From: Agrypnia vestita
Taxonomy: Eukaryota > Arthropoda > Insecta > Trichoptera > Phryganeidae
DNA length: 64,000 nucleotides
Assembly: GCA_016648135.1 (NCBI GenBank)
Contig: JADDOH010000478.1
Span: forward strand, 60,255 to 124,254
Reading direction: 5' to 3'
The notes beneath the pieces are model-generated. The model was not told the origin of the DNA. It ran no database searches and saw only the letters and a program-made list of their open reading frames with translations. Numbering within the stretch: the stretch's first letter is position 1; every line of letters starts with the position of its first letter. Position numbers and translations under genes: made by a program. This document shows, piece after piece, positions 1 to 10,069 of the stretch.

Positions 1-249
1 TAATTTTTATTTATTAATCATAATATTATAGTTCAGATCTGTAACAGGTATATAATGGCTAAAAATTAATAAATTCTGTCAAATATATGTAATTCTGATT
101 TCTTAAATAATTAAAGTAAAAATAAGCCATACCCAATAATGATTAATTATTAAATTTTGCCGCTGTTTTGGGATATTTTGAATAATACGTTCTGTCATCA
201 AAATTTTCATTTTCACGTTTTGAATTAATCTTCTTATTCTTCTTCAGCC
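1..249. other. AT-rich flank, no feature seen
   Basis: Very AT-rich sequence with no reading frame of note and no repeat shared with the rest of the window that I could recognise. Confidence 0.5.
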
Positions 250-675
250 TTCATCTCTCCACTGCTAGATATAGGCCTCTTCCATACCCTTCCATCCTTG
301 CTTGTTAATTGCTAATTGTAGCCATTTCTTTCCCCTCACAGCGATTATATTGTCGGCCCATCTCTTTTGAGGTTTTCCGACGCCTGTTTCATTCTCCCAA
401 GGTCTCCACTTCAGAAATCGGGGAGTCCATCTTGTAGCATCTTGCCTTACAGCATGTTTTGTCATTGCCTGTAATCGCCATTTTAGCTTCGCTACACGAT
501 CCATGATATCCACTACTTTAGTTCTGCGCCTAATTTCATCATTTCTAATCTCTTAGGCTTACGCCTAGCAAGGATCTCTCCATGGATATTTGCGAGCATT
601 TGAGCTTTTCTACATTTTTCTATGTAAGGGCCATTGTCTCCACTCCATACGTCACTACTGATAATATGAAGGGTT
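250..675 (-). mobile_element. RTE-like non-LTR retrotransposon, RT 3' end (broken)
   Basis: The minus strand reads as the C-terminal part of a non-LTR reverse-transcriptase ORF. Recognisable pieces in order are VVTYGVETMALT (end of the RT palm/thumb), a MERSLLGVSLR segment, IRNDEIRRRTKVVDI, then KLKWRLQAM and the distal GKPQKRWADNI and GWKGMEEAYI. These match the usual order in RTE/BovB-related elements. The coding line needs an in-frame stop to be ignored and a frameshift after LLGVSLR, so it is dead. The 5' part of the element is absent, as expected for 5' truncation during target-primed insertion. Clade assignment is from remembered family motifs, not a search. Confidence 0.7.
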
Positions 676-1062
676 CAAATGCTTTTATTTTTATTTTTAG
701 CGAAATTTAAAATAAATAAAATTTTAATAATTGTTATTAATGAAATTTAAAATGAATTAAATTAAATAAATATTATTATTAAGTTCTGCGGGTTGACTAT
801 GTTAAGTGTTACAGCTGTTTCGGCTTGCAAGCCCAAAATTAAACAGTGGATATACCACGTAAAAACGACTTATTTATAAAATTTTAAGTTAACCCTTCCC
901 CTTTAGAGTAATTAAATATTTGTTTTGTTTTGTTAATGTTTGTTTTTTCCGGGCACTTATCATTAAAGGTGCCTCGGTTTACAAAATTCTATGTTATGCT
1001 TAGTTATCAAAATTACCCGTTTTCTGTAAGTGTTATTTATTTATAACACTTACTTTTCTTTT
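676..1062. other. Unassigned AT-rich spacer
   Basis: Low-complexity A/T sequence with a short mixed stretch around 780-850. No coding or repeat assignment. Confidence 0.4.
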
Positions 1063-1482
1063 TCCTCCCTTTATATTAACTCGTGGCGTCTGCTTGTCTT
1101 CTTGTCTGACGAAAAAACTTTGGATTCATTTTATACCTCTTTCCCGTAATCCAATCGAACTGAAACTCTGCAAGCAGACTCATGGCGACGATCAAGAAGA
1201 TTTATCAAATTTTCTTTAAAAAAAATTAATAAATTTTAGGATTTTTTAAATTTTCAATAGTTTTTTCATACAACTTATTAAGTTGTATGAAAATATTTCA
1301 ACGCGTTTGGTAGACGCGAAACCTGATTATAGTATTATTTTGGATCTTCGGAAATTTTCTATCACTCCCTTTCGTAGCGTCGCCCGACTGAAGCCCAACG
1401 CGTAGGTTAAGCAAAAAAAAATGTTTCAACTAGTAAATGAGAAAGGGAGTATAATAAAAACTTGGTTTTTATGGGTGAGTTT
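1063..1482 (+). repeat. ACTCCC-end dispersed repeat, copy 1
   Basis: One of five loci of a family about 420 bp long. It opens with CTCCCTTTATATTAACTCG and closes with GAAAGGGAGTATAATAAAAA, so the two ends carry inverted CTCCCTTT/AAAGGGAG motifs. A conserved block near 1140-1205 contains CCAATCGAACTGAAAC and CGACGATCAAGAAGA. In the middle (1262-1292) is a hairpin with 13-bp arms around the loop TATTA. There is no coding capacity. A non-autonomous DNA element is the best guess, but no transposase source was seen in the window. Confidence 0.6.
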
Positions 1483-2129
1483 TTAGACTAATTGGGATCC
1501 CTTTGTTCTCGAAAATATGTTTGAGTTTGAATTAGCTTTTGGGTTTGAATTAATAATTAGTAAAAAATAATATTTCATAAGAACAAACCGAACTGTTGCA
1601 GAGACGTTTGCGTATTCTAAAAGTAGCAAGACTGAAATTAACGTAGCCGGCGCCGGCGCTCTCCCGGGCGACGCCGACGCCCCCGTCCTCAAAAGGCGTC
1701 GCAGTTCCGGGAGTCCTTTCAGGAGATGAAAGAGCCTTGCAAATCTGCCTTTGGGAAGGCACTATTGTGGCTTGCTGCGCGAGAGCTCATACCGAGAGCG
1801 ATGAGCTCATTGCATTTAGACTCCATTGTGCTCGAGTGTCCTGCAATAAGTAGACACTGCGCCGTGGAATTTTATGGAAATTTGCGGTTGATTTTGCGTA
1901 GCTCAACATCAAACATATTTCTAGAAGATTTTAGAAAAAATATACAGAATTTAATAAATCAAAATGCGATTTTTTAAATTTTTATATTTTTTATTTTATT
2001 ATATTTGGAATTCAAACAGCTAATTTTACATTAAGAAGTAGAACATATGATATAATAATAATAATAATATTAAGCCAATTATATATTATTTATTGAATTG
2101 GCGTTAATTTTGTGGAATGACAGTATAAT
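1483..2129. other. Unassigned, with a CpG-dense island at 1645-1740
   Basis: Mostly AT-rich, but 1645-1740 is abruptly GC- and CpG-rich (CCGGCGCCGGCG and similar) and is open in several frames on both strands, including a plus frame starting with an arginine-serine-like stretch and a minus frame with KALSSPERTPGT. It could be an exon fragment, a gag-type remnant of a retroelement, or just a compositional patch. A short ATA microsatellite lies near 2050-2070. Confidence 0.3.
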
Positions 2130-2650
2130 TGTATATAAATAGATTACTTGTCTAAGACCACTAATGAGTTTAAGACTACACGACTAGTTTCGACAACTAT
2201 CGATGTTGTCATCAACGGGTGATGATTTAAACTGAAGCATAAGAGTAAAATTAATTATCTAAGGTACTGATAGAGGTGGGTGGAGTTATACTTGGGGGAG
2301 AGGGTTAGCTGGGGGTGGGGTTTGAGTTAACGGAAATAAAGTAAGGAGCGGTGAAGAATTTTGAAATATTATGTTATTGATTAGAGTTTTATTAGAATTT
2401 AAATTTTTTTGTATTTCTAAATTTTCGAGATTGTTCATTATTTGCCTTTATATTTAACAGGGTGTAATAGTTTAAGTGTATGGGAATGGAAAGAATGATT
2501 GGTGTTAATAATGTGGTTAGAAAATTCTGAATAATTACTAACAAGACCGCGACGGTGTTCTTTTATTCTAATTTTAAGATTTCTCGTGGTTTGACCGATG
2601 TATTTGACGGTTTGACCGGTGTATTTGATTTGTGGTGACTGCAGTATGAA
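2130..2650 (-). mobile_element. Penelope-like element, GIY-YIG domain and 3' end (broken)
   Basis: Reading from about 2645 down, the minus strand gives KYIGQTTRNLKIRIKEHRRG followed by NYSEFSNHI and HSFHSH, which fits the GIY-YIG endonuclease domain at the C-terminus of Penelope-like elements: the core is KYIGQT, then a basic helix with the R/EH pattern. After a frame change comes NNLENLEIQKNL and FQNSSPLLTLF, the usual extreme C-terminus. The first GIY motif is preceded by a 20-bp tandem duplication that repeats the K-Y-x-G-Q-T codons. The RT domain itself is not present. The frame break and truncation make it non-functional. The 3' noncoding tail runs to about 2130. Confidence 0.65.
2294..2320 (+). 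other. Potential G-quadruplex
   Basis: Four G runs, G5-AGA-G3-TTAGCT-G5-T-G4, satisfy the usual G3+N1-7 rule. It stands out in an AT-rich region and is antisense to the C-rich 3' region of the Penelope-like fragment. Confidence 0.5.
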
Positions 2651-2919
2651 ATAGATTAGTATGTGGGAATGTGGGATGAGGAATAAGATCTGTGTGATAA
2701 AGATTAGTTATGTTTAAAGGAAGGCTGTGTGGGGTTATGCAATGTGTTAGATGTGTGTTTTAATCTTAGTAGTTGTCGTGTTGAAGATATCGAGTTCACT
2801 GAAGAATGGTTTATATATTATTATATACTTATAACATTCAGTTATTAAAAATTCAAAAGCTTTTATAAATAACGAGTAAGATTAGTAAGCCTTGCGGAAA
2901 AACTCTTGTTAAAATTGAG

Positions 2920-3140
2920 ATTCATAATAGATGTCTCATAGAGACGAAATAATATATTTTTATGAAAGTAGGTATAGAAGTCTTTGAGTGTTCATAGGGC
3001 TTACGACCTATCATAAGGCTGGCTTGAAGTGATCACTTTACACTACGTAACGTTCACCATATATATCCACCCATGATAGAATATCACATCTATAAAATTT
3101 TTGGATGTTCTATAAATATTGAAGGTTTACAGCCCGTTTC
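2920..3140 (+). repeat. FB1 foldback family, one arm
   Basis: Carries the diagnostic order of the FB1 arm: AGATGTCTCATAGAGACGAAA outer hairpin, AGTAGGTATAGAAGTCTTTG, the 12-bp palindrome AAGTGATCACTT, then CCACCCATGATAGAATA. Only the outer-to-inner arm is present. The mirror arm is missing, so the copy is truncated or recombined. Confidence 0.65.
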
Positions 3141-3149
3141 ATATGTATT

Positions 3150-3545
3150 TTGTAATTATCATTAGCTCGACCAGCATCCAATGCTTTTTCATTCCCCTTA
3201 ATTAACCACAGATTTCACTAATGAGATATCTATTTTTTATTGGAACTTTTAAAGCAATATACTTTATACGTGTAGGTAGTGCGATTCTTCTGAATTATTA
3301 GAATTATACTATAATACGCCTGAAATATTATTACATCGATCAAATTTTTGGAAGAAGTTTATATATTATCATTAGCGCGACCAACATGCAAAGTTTTTTC
3401 ATTCCCTTTAATTAACCACAGATGTCACTAATTAGATATCTGTTTTTGATTGGAATTTTTTAATGCAATATCCTTTACATGTGTAATGAGATTCTTCCAA
3501 ATTATTAGCATTACACTAGAATACGCCTGAAATATTATTTAATTT
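3150..3545 (+). repeat. FB1 inner region, tandem duplicated
   Basis: Two direct copies of about 200 bp (roughly 3155-3355 and 3360-3545) share ATTATCATTAG, TTTTTCATTCCC, TTAATTAACCACAGAT and ACGCCTGAAATATTA. A related stretch follows the FB1 arm at 9900-10065, so this is part of the FB1 family interior rather than unrelated sequence. Confidence 0.55.
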
Positions 3546-4285
3546 TTTTTAAACTTCCTTTTAGATCAGTTGATGTCCCTGGAACGAAATCCAGTAAAAA
3601 ATTTGCACACCTCAAAATATTCTTATTTGAATATTTTTAAAAAAAGGATGAAAAAGATACGTGACACATTAATATTTACTCTTCTTCTTCAAAGTAAGGA
3701 AAGTCATTCTCATAAATTCTTCGGTAAGCGTCCATGCTACCAATCCATAAAATAATATTAATAAATTGACCATTCGCATAAGTAATTTAAAGTTGACATC
3801 ATGACTGCAATTGCTATAAGTTAGTTAATCAGTTAGTATAATAACACTAACGTTTCATCAAGTACATTTTTATTATAGTCTTAAAATACTTAATTCGACG
3901 TGTCACGGAGTCCAGCAACTAAAGGTAGAATCAGTCTATAGTCTTTTTAGGGGAAGTTCTAATTTATGCCGGAGATAACGACTACTTGAAAGTGTAAATT
4001 TGCTTTGCCACCCTCTTGATTCCTTCCCCAAACATCCCTTAAGGTAGGACATCGGGGAGGATATTGATTCGTTTATAAACCGTTAAGGAGTTTATCAGCC
4101 ATTTACAAACGATATGATTTAATCCATCGAAAGATTCTTCTTACATTTTTTAACCATTGAGTGTTGAGCAAAACAAATCTGACATCACTGTTAATGTTTC
4201 GTAAACATTTATTTTATTATTATAGAACTGTTTTGAGAAGATTTTGAGTTTAAATTTTTAAGTTTTATTGCCAAATAAAAATAAA
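3546..4285. other. Unassigned spacer
   Basis: No recognisable coding or repeat content. The short open frame at 3570-3755 has no features of a real protein. Confidence 0.4.
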
Positions 4286-4425
4286 AATACGATTCTTAAA
4301 CTAACCATAACGCCGTTTCCCTGCGGAGGTAGGCAGAGGGGATGGAGCGCAACACTTTTCTGTCCCGACACAAAACTCTCACCTCATCTACATTCACACA
4401 TCTTCGCTTGCATAATATTAATACC
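4286..4425 (-). mobile_element. Non-LTR retrotransposon, extreme RT C-terminus
   Basis: The minus strand encodes a cysteine-arginine rich end, RRCVNVDEVRVLCRDRK, then SAYLRRETALW. The same ending (MRRCMNV-EA-x-VC-DR) recurs at 8705-9172 and 28935-29060, which identifies it as the last residues of one RT family. Only the last 40 or so codons survive. Confidence 0.55.
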
Positions 4426-4512
4426 ACAAAATGTTATATTAATGCAGTACAAAGCACTATTCTATTGTAAAAATAAAACATTTTTATTAACTACTTTAAA
4501 AATGTAACTATA

Positions 4513-4760
4513 AAATATATGCAGGATATAACAGAGATAGTCCATATTACTTTACAACTAGAGATTCCTGGATAAAGTAGGAGTCTAAATGTTCAAAAAA
4601 ATACGTCTGTATATCAACAGTTATGGAAATTCGCAACATAAAAGATTGCATTTTTAAAATTTTTCTGATTTGTCTTCTGTAAAGCGGAAGACTTTCATTA
4701 AATTACCTAATATTGAATATTTAAAATTTATTCGTATTAATGTAAGTCAAATAAAATTAT
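4513..4760 (+). repeat. Second foldback family, diverged arm (B2 type)
   Basis: Starts ATAACAGAGATAGTCC and includes GATTGCATTTTTAAAA followed by TTTTCTGATTTG, the same order as in the arms at 48000-48195 and (inverted) 37700-37950. Divergence is high and the boundaries are approximate. Confidence 0.4.
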
Positions 4761-4788
4761 AATCACTTATTAAATATAATAATTCCAT

Positions 4789-5030
4789 TGTCCGTCTGTC
4801 TATCTGCCTGCCCCCTAACTTTGTGTGATGTCAGTAATTTCGTTCAAATTCAAGGCTAAAAAATCCATATTAAACGGCCGGAGATGGAGCTTGAACCTCG
4901 GGCCAGCAAAACCGAACCGGCCGCTTAACGCATATTGCTACCGCCGCCTCTCCGTGGACCGTCAAGAAGCTTAGCAAAGACGTGAATCAATTTTCCGTCA
5001 TTTTTGATGAGTGACAGCTAGTTATGTATA
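4789..5030 (-). mobile_element. tRNA-derived SINE (SINE2), short form
   Basis: On the minus strand it begins with AGCTGTCACTCATCAAAAAT and continues into a tRNA-like block containing GCGGCGGTAGCA, then a B-box-like GAGGTTCAAGCTCC. It ends in a GACAGACGGACA-type simple repeat. The same order occurs, with a longer insert, at 58455-58990. The head fits a pol III promoter, but the A box is only approximate. Confidence 0.5.
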
Positions 5031-5970
5031 ACTATATATTTCTGTATAAGTATCTTTACGAAATTAGTTTAATTTAATTTTAATTATTGAAATGTTTAAG
5101 ATTTGAGAAGTTTATTTTAAGTTGTCTTTTAATTATCAACTCACATATCCTTATTTTTTGTTTTCGTTGTACACTTCGTATCTTGATGAAGGTGACCATT
5201 AGACCCGAATAATGTCGATAATTTATGAATTAGTTTTACACAAAGTGTTTTATTTTTATAAATAATTTTTCCATGAAGTAATTTTGCTGTAATTGAAGAA
5301 GGTTTTATTGAGACCACACTTAGATCCAAACAAAGTATTTTATTTTTCGTTTTTGTAATATTAATTAATTTAAATTTATTTCTTTTATCGGGGCAAGTTA
5401 TTCATTCGTGGATACGAAAAATTCCAATTCAAATTTCCCAGAGATGCCTATCTGAGAGGGCTATTTTCTCGGAACTATTTTCATAAACAGGGACCAGCAT
5501 TTGGATTGATATCCCCTTCCTCACATCCGCCATGATGCGAACGCGAGCAAGGAAAAAAAACTAACATAAATAATTCATACCTATTTGTTCCATTTTTTAT
5601 TCGCTGCCTCTTGAATAGAGAACAACCTTATGTATTTCCGGGAAACGTTCCGACGAATTGGGGTTGAAAGGGGATGCTTTTCTTTTTGTAATGAAATCAT
5701 TTTTCATTTTCAAAAGTGAATTGTTTGAAATATTTCGTCAGCCAAGCAGGTACAAACGTCTGTGTTTTCTTATGTACGAACGTTCAAGATGTTAACAAGA
5801 TTTCATTCGGAATTTTGCACAAAATATTAAATTTGTCTATGAATGTAAAATTCAGAAGAAATAATTTTTATTGCATTGAAGATGGTATTATTTTTAAGGC
5901 ACGAGCACTTAGATTTTGTTTAAATACTTAATTAAATATTGATTAGTCATACATTATACTAATTTATCTC
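5031..5970. other. Unassigned spacer
   Basis: Mixed composition, slightly less AT-rich at 5400-5680. No motif or family recognised. Short open frames lack support. Confidence 0.4.
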
Positions 5971-5973
5971 ATC

Positions 5974-6240
5974 TCATCTTCTTCCCCTTGTCCTATTCGG
6001 GTCGGCGACCCATTGCATCGACAAGGCGCCTCCATTCGTCCCTGTCTTTCGCTGATTGTGCGGCTTCCGTCCCTTGTAGTCCCATTCGTTCCTTACACAG
6101 TTTCTGGAGTTGCCTTGGCCAACTGTGTCTGGAGCGGCCCACTGGACGTCTTCCTTCAGGAATCGCACTCAGTATTTTCCTAATAACTCGATCATTCTTA
6201 GTACGTGCCCAAGCCACCTCAGTGGCGATTTTTCTATGAA
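5974..6240 (-). mobile_element. Non-LTR retrotransposon, RT 3' end (second family)
   Basis: The minus strand reads VAWARTKNDRVIRKILSAIP, then GRRPVGRSRHSWPRQLQKLC and AKDRDEWRRLVDAMGRRPE, followed by a stop. This is the classic end of an endonuclease-RT ORF: a G-R-P-x-G-R linker, a W-D/R patch and a final D-R-x-x-W-R motif. It is about 80 codons in one frame and 5' truncated. Fragments with the same ending GTGGGTTCCCGACCCGAATA-like tail occur at 21586-21910 (plus) and as a stub at 13445-13545. Confidence 0.7.
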
Positions 6241-6484
6241 GAGTAGCAGTGGTTCAATATTTAGATCGTCAATCGTTCAATATTTATAAAAGTTATTTAA
6301 AAGAACTTACGGATGTTACAGGAAGTTACGGAGAGACATATGGAATTTTATGTTTATTACAGTGTGATATTTGAAATAGGTGAACCACATTAATATTTGT
6401 AACAATTAATACTGTTATCATAAAAAATAAATAAAAACAAATTAAATATTTTAGGCACTACCTCTCTAAGTTCGTGTTTTATAA

Positions 6485-6600
6485 TCAAACTGGCCGTAAC
6501 TCGTCAAAAATGACGGCCCTTTTACACGTCGGTTCTTAAGTAATAACTATTTATTTTATTTAAAATTTGTGTAAAGAAGTTTATGTAATTCAGTCTATCA
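6485..6600 (+). mobile_element. SINE2 head fragment
   Basis: Contains GCCGTAACTCGTCAAAAATG followed by a GGTTCTTAAGTAATA-like stretch, matching the 5' part of SINE2 at 56150 and, inverted, 58900-58990. Confidence 0.4.
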
Positions 6601-6649
6601 GATCCACTAGAAGTTCATTTTACGTTACAATTAACAATTAATTGTTTTC

Positions 6650-6860
6650 TTTATTCATCTGAACCATAGCATCTTCATTCTAAACTCCATCCAGCTTCTT
6701 ATTCTCCTGTAGATCCACATCTCCAATGTTTCAAGTCACCTCAACAATTGTACGGCAAGCGTACGTGCTTCCATTCCACGAAACAATATCGAGAACGATA
6801 AAGGTTGCACGGGATTTCTCAATTCGGCATTTGATTTCAACGTAAGGATCCCATATTTTA
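6650..6860 (-). mobile_element. Non-LTR RT relic (third family)
   Basis: On the minus strand, VEIKCRIEKSRATFIVLDIV matches the I-x-x-R-I-x-x-A-R-x-x-F segment that follows the RT active-site region in this family, and a second piece reads LEMWIYRRI. The intervening codons are lost. The same family is better preserved at 26868-27610 and 36840-37115. Confidence 0.5.
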
Positions 6861-7021
6861 TTTACATTGCAGCTCAAGTATACAAGACTTTGAACCTTCT
6901 CTTATTTCGTCCTGGCAATAAAGATACTTTCAATGAAAATTCTCGTATGTATTTAGTACTTGGTTCAGCAGATGTAAATTATAATTTGCTAGAACTAACG
7001 TATTATCTGCATGATACAGGT

Positions 7022-7975
7022 TAAAAACCAATCATCACGCCAGGTAGGCAGAGAGTATTGAACGCCATATTCTTCTTCTTGGCACACCACTTTTGCTTCG
7101 GCTACGTTCATACATCTTCTCGTGCAAGCTCTGCGGTTATTGAGGCTTTTAACAGGGCATTTAACATTTTCCAATACTTGCAGTATCTGATCATGCCAGG
7201 TCCTTTGCGGACGCCCTCTATTTCTGGTACTTTTATATTTTCCCCATATATTTTCTTAATCATCCTTTCCTCGCTCATACGTTCTACATGACCAAACTAT
7301 CTTAGCACTTTTATCTTTATTCTATCTACCATACTACAGTCAGCATTACGTTCATTTCTAATTTGTTCATTCCTCACTCTATCGACCAAAGATTTTCCAC
7401 ACAAGAGCCTTAGTGACCACATTTCCAGGGAATTTAGTCTACTTTCATTCCTTTTTTGCCAATTCTAGGATTCACTTCTATACATCAGGGTTTGTACTAG
7501 AACGCCATTATATACCATTAGTCTTGCTTCTTTTGACATGTTTTTACTGGCCATAGTGGCATTTAGAGCATCATTTACTATGTTATCCGCAGTCACTCTC
7601 CTTTAAATATCGTTATCAGCATTGCCGTCTCTACTAAACATACTTCCCAAGTACACAAACTCATTCACTTGTTCTAAGCATTTGCTGTTTACAATTACAT
7701 CACACTTAGTCATTCTTTCTTCTCTCTCGAACACCATCACTTTCTATTTGCTGACATGCATCATAAGTTCACTCTTCATGCATACATCGGACATCCTGGA
7801 CACCAGGCAATGCAGATCAGTTTCACTATTAGCCACTAATACTGCATCATCTACGTATAGTAGGCAGGGTATCGTGAGGCTGTCCATTTCCGTTCCTACT
7901 TCTAGTTCCTTCAGTTCTTTCATAGAATTGTACATAAATGTGGAGACCTGTAATTGGCCATCTATATTGTATCAA
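7022..7975 (-). mobile_element. Non-LTR reverse transcriptase, YVDD box to C-terminus (broken)
   Basis: This is the longest RT stretch of the window. Reading down from 7975, the minus strand has the catalytic box LLYVDDAVLVA (YVDD codons at 7857-7846). It continues in nearly one frame through VNEFVYLGSMFSRDGN, EARLMVYNGVLVQTLMYRSE, LCGKSLVDRVRNEQIRNE, VERMSEERMIKKIYG and a C-terminal tail like the other members. At least four in-frame stops interrupt it, all compatible with point mutation, so it is an old but colinear copy. It lacks the endonuclease and the N-terminal RT half. The same family appears at 8705-9172, 10070-10715, 32962-33450 and 46300-46400. Confidence 0.75.
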
Positions 7976-8104
7976 TGTTTTCTATGCTTTTTTTTGTGTG
8001 CTGTTGGTCTTCCATAAACATTAAATAAATAAATAAATAAATAGATTGAAAAGCCATGGAATATATTTCGTAACATTACATGAAATATATTTTTCGAGAT
8101 ATTT

Positions 8105-8456
8105 TATAGATGTCTCATGGAGACGAAACTATTATTTTTTTTATGGGAAAGCAGGTATCGAAGTCTTTTGGCGTTCATAGGGCTTATGACCTTTCGTACG
8201 CCTGTCTTAAGTGATCACTTTACACAATGCAACGTTCATCATTTCCACCCATGATAGAATACCAAATCTATCAAATAACACTAGAGTACGTCTAAAAACT
8301 AGTTTATATCACGGGTGGATATGGTGAACGTTACACTGTGTAAAGTGATCACTTAAGCCAGCCGTACGATAGGTCTTGAGCTCTATGAACATCCAAAGAC
8401 TTCCATACCTACTTTCCCATAAAAATATATAATAGCGTCTCAATGAAACATCTAAA
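8105..8456. repeat. FB1 foldback element, both arms
   Basis: Left arm 8105-8275 and right arm about 8310-8456 are inverted copies of each other. Each has the outer motif (GATGTCTCATGGAGACGAAA on the left, its complement on the right), TAGGTAT-GAAGTCTTT, the perfect palindrome AAGTGATCACTT and the inner CCACCCATGATAGAAT segment. The central spacer is short and contains CACTAGAGTACG, related to the FB1 interior near 3520. No coding capacity. Confidence 0.75.
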
Positions 8457-8704
8457 ATATGTAATATATCGTCTCCTGGGATAAAAATCCAATACTGTGT
8501 TCATTGAAAAAAGAACTTAAAATATTCTTATATTTTTGTTAAAAAAAATTAAAAACAAAAAAAAGCAATTTGGCATCTTGGTTTGTTTTTTCAAAATTAA
8601 ATAGAAATTTTTCATAGAAAGCCTCATAACTAATTATTCACATGGTGTTGGGAGCTAAAAATATTTCAACAATCGCGTTGTACAACTAACTCCATACTTA
8701 GGTA
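8457..8704. other. Unassigned AT-rich spacer
   Basis: A-rich sequence with no recognised content. Confidence 0.4.
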
Positions 8705-9172
8705 GATCAAATTAACTAACCAACTAACTAACTAACCATCACGCCGTTTCCCCGAAGGGGTAGGCATAGAGGATAGAACGCTACACTCCTCTATCCTGGC
8801 ACACCACTTTTGCTTCGGCCACATTCATACATCTTCTCATACAAGTTCTACGGTTACTTTTAACGGGGCCATCCTCAAACACTTGTATCTGATGGTGCCA
8901 GGTCTTTCGCGGACGCCCTCTATTCCTGTTGCCTTCATATATTTTCTTAACCATCCTTTCCTCGTTCACGTGTTCCACACGACCAAACCATCCCAGCACT
9001 CCTTTCTTTATTCTATCTACCACGCAACAGCCAGCATTGCATTCACGTCTAATTTGTTCATGCCTTACTCTATCGACCAAAGATTTTCCACGCAAGCGTC
9101 TTAGTGACCGTATTTCCCCCGCTTTCAGTCTGCTTTCATATCTCTTTTGCCAATCCCAGAACAAATTAATAA
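8705..9172 (-). mobile_element. Non-LTR RT 3' end with (GTTA)n tail
   Basis: The minus frame from 9164 reads through LRGKSLVDRVRHEQIRRE, VVDRIKKGVLGWFGRVEHV, EERMVKKIYEGNRNRGRPRK and MRRCMNVAEAKVVCQDRGV. A TAG stop at 8783-8781 falls where sister copies keep TGG (Trp); beyond it the frame continues to the normal end. The noncoding 3' end is a GTTA tandem repeat (8705-8738), and the same CACGCCGTTTCC junction plus tail is seen at 4290, 10072 and 32965. The copy is 5' truncated at about 9172. Confidence 0.75.
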
Positions 9173-9694
9173 TTTAAAAAATGCTACAAGTCGTCTACAA
9201 AATATGTAAACACTCTCAAATGAATTCAATAATCCGAAGAAAGAAGTTTAAATCCCATTAGCGTTTGTACCAGCGTTTCTCCCGCGGAAGTTTGGAAGTG
9301 TTACATTTTCCATAAATATGTTAATGCCTCGGGAACGAGATCGGGTACAGCCCGGCGAAGTTCCACACCGCTGAATAAATCCACCGGCATTCCAGCGAAT
9401 TTAAAGCCAAAGTGTAACACTACAAAACTAAAAATTAAAATATTTTTGAGCGTGGCTAACCCCAAGGCAACACGACGAGACGTTTTGAAAGCAATATCGT
9501 GTTTTTTTAATGAAGTACTATTTTCCCGGTAAATTTTACGGTAAGCTAAAATTGTGGATAAGGCACGAAAAGAACAAAAACAAAATTTAACCCATCATTA
9601 GAATTTTTGAGAACAGAAATAGTGTATAATGCAATGTCGTAAATAATAATGGTGCGTGTTTCCATTGTTAACTCACTAACTAACAAATTAGTGT
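9173..9694. other. Unassigned spacer
   Basis: The part at 9240-9420 has higher GC (contains CCTCGGGAACGAGATCGGG) than its surroundings, but no frame or family is recognised. Confidence 0.35.
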
Positions 9695-10068
9695 ATATTA
9701 TAGATATCTCACAGAGACGAAACTGTATTAATTATGGGAAAGTAGGTATAGAAGTCATTTGGGTGTACACAGGACTTATGACCTGTCTTTTTATGGTTGG
9801 CTTAAGTGATCACTTTACACAATTGTAACATTCGCCATTTCCACCCATGATAGAATATACCATGCTTATTCATTTTTTGGAAGTTGTATATATGTTCAAA
9901 TTGCGTGGAAAGCTTTCATATATGAGTTGTAAGCGCCTTTTCCATGCGGCCTGTACAAAGCCATTTTCATTCCCCTAAATCCCCACAGATGTCGCTAATG
10001 AGAAAATCTACATTGATTTTTTACGGAATTTTGGGAGCAATATACTTTATTGTGTGTAACAAAATATT
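9695..10068 (+). repeat. FB1 arm plus interior
   Basis: Outer hairpin ATATCTCACAGAGACGAAAC, then AAAGTAGGTATAGAAGTC, the palindrome AAGTGATCACTT and CCACCCATGATAGAATA, followed by interior sequence with CCCCACAGATGTCGCTAATG as at 3150-3545. The opposite arm is absent; the RT copy at 10070 begins where the FB1 sequence stops. Confidence 0.65.
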
Positions 10069-10069
10069 C

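Noticed and set aside
5988..6239. Open frame opposite the RT fragment
   Set aside because: A shadow of the minus-strand RT coding sequence, as are the plus-strand frames at 7058, 7622, 8883, 8929 and 33269.
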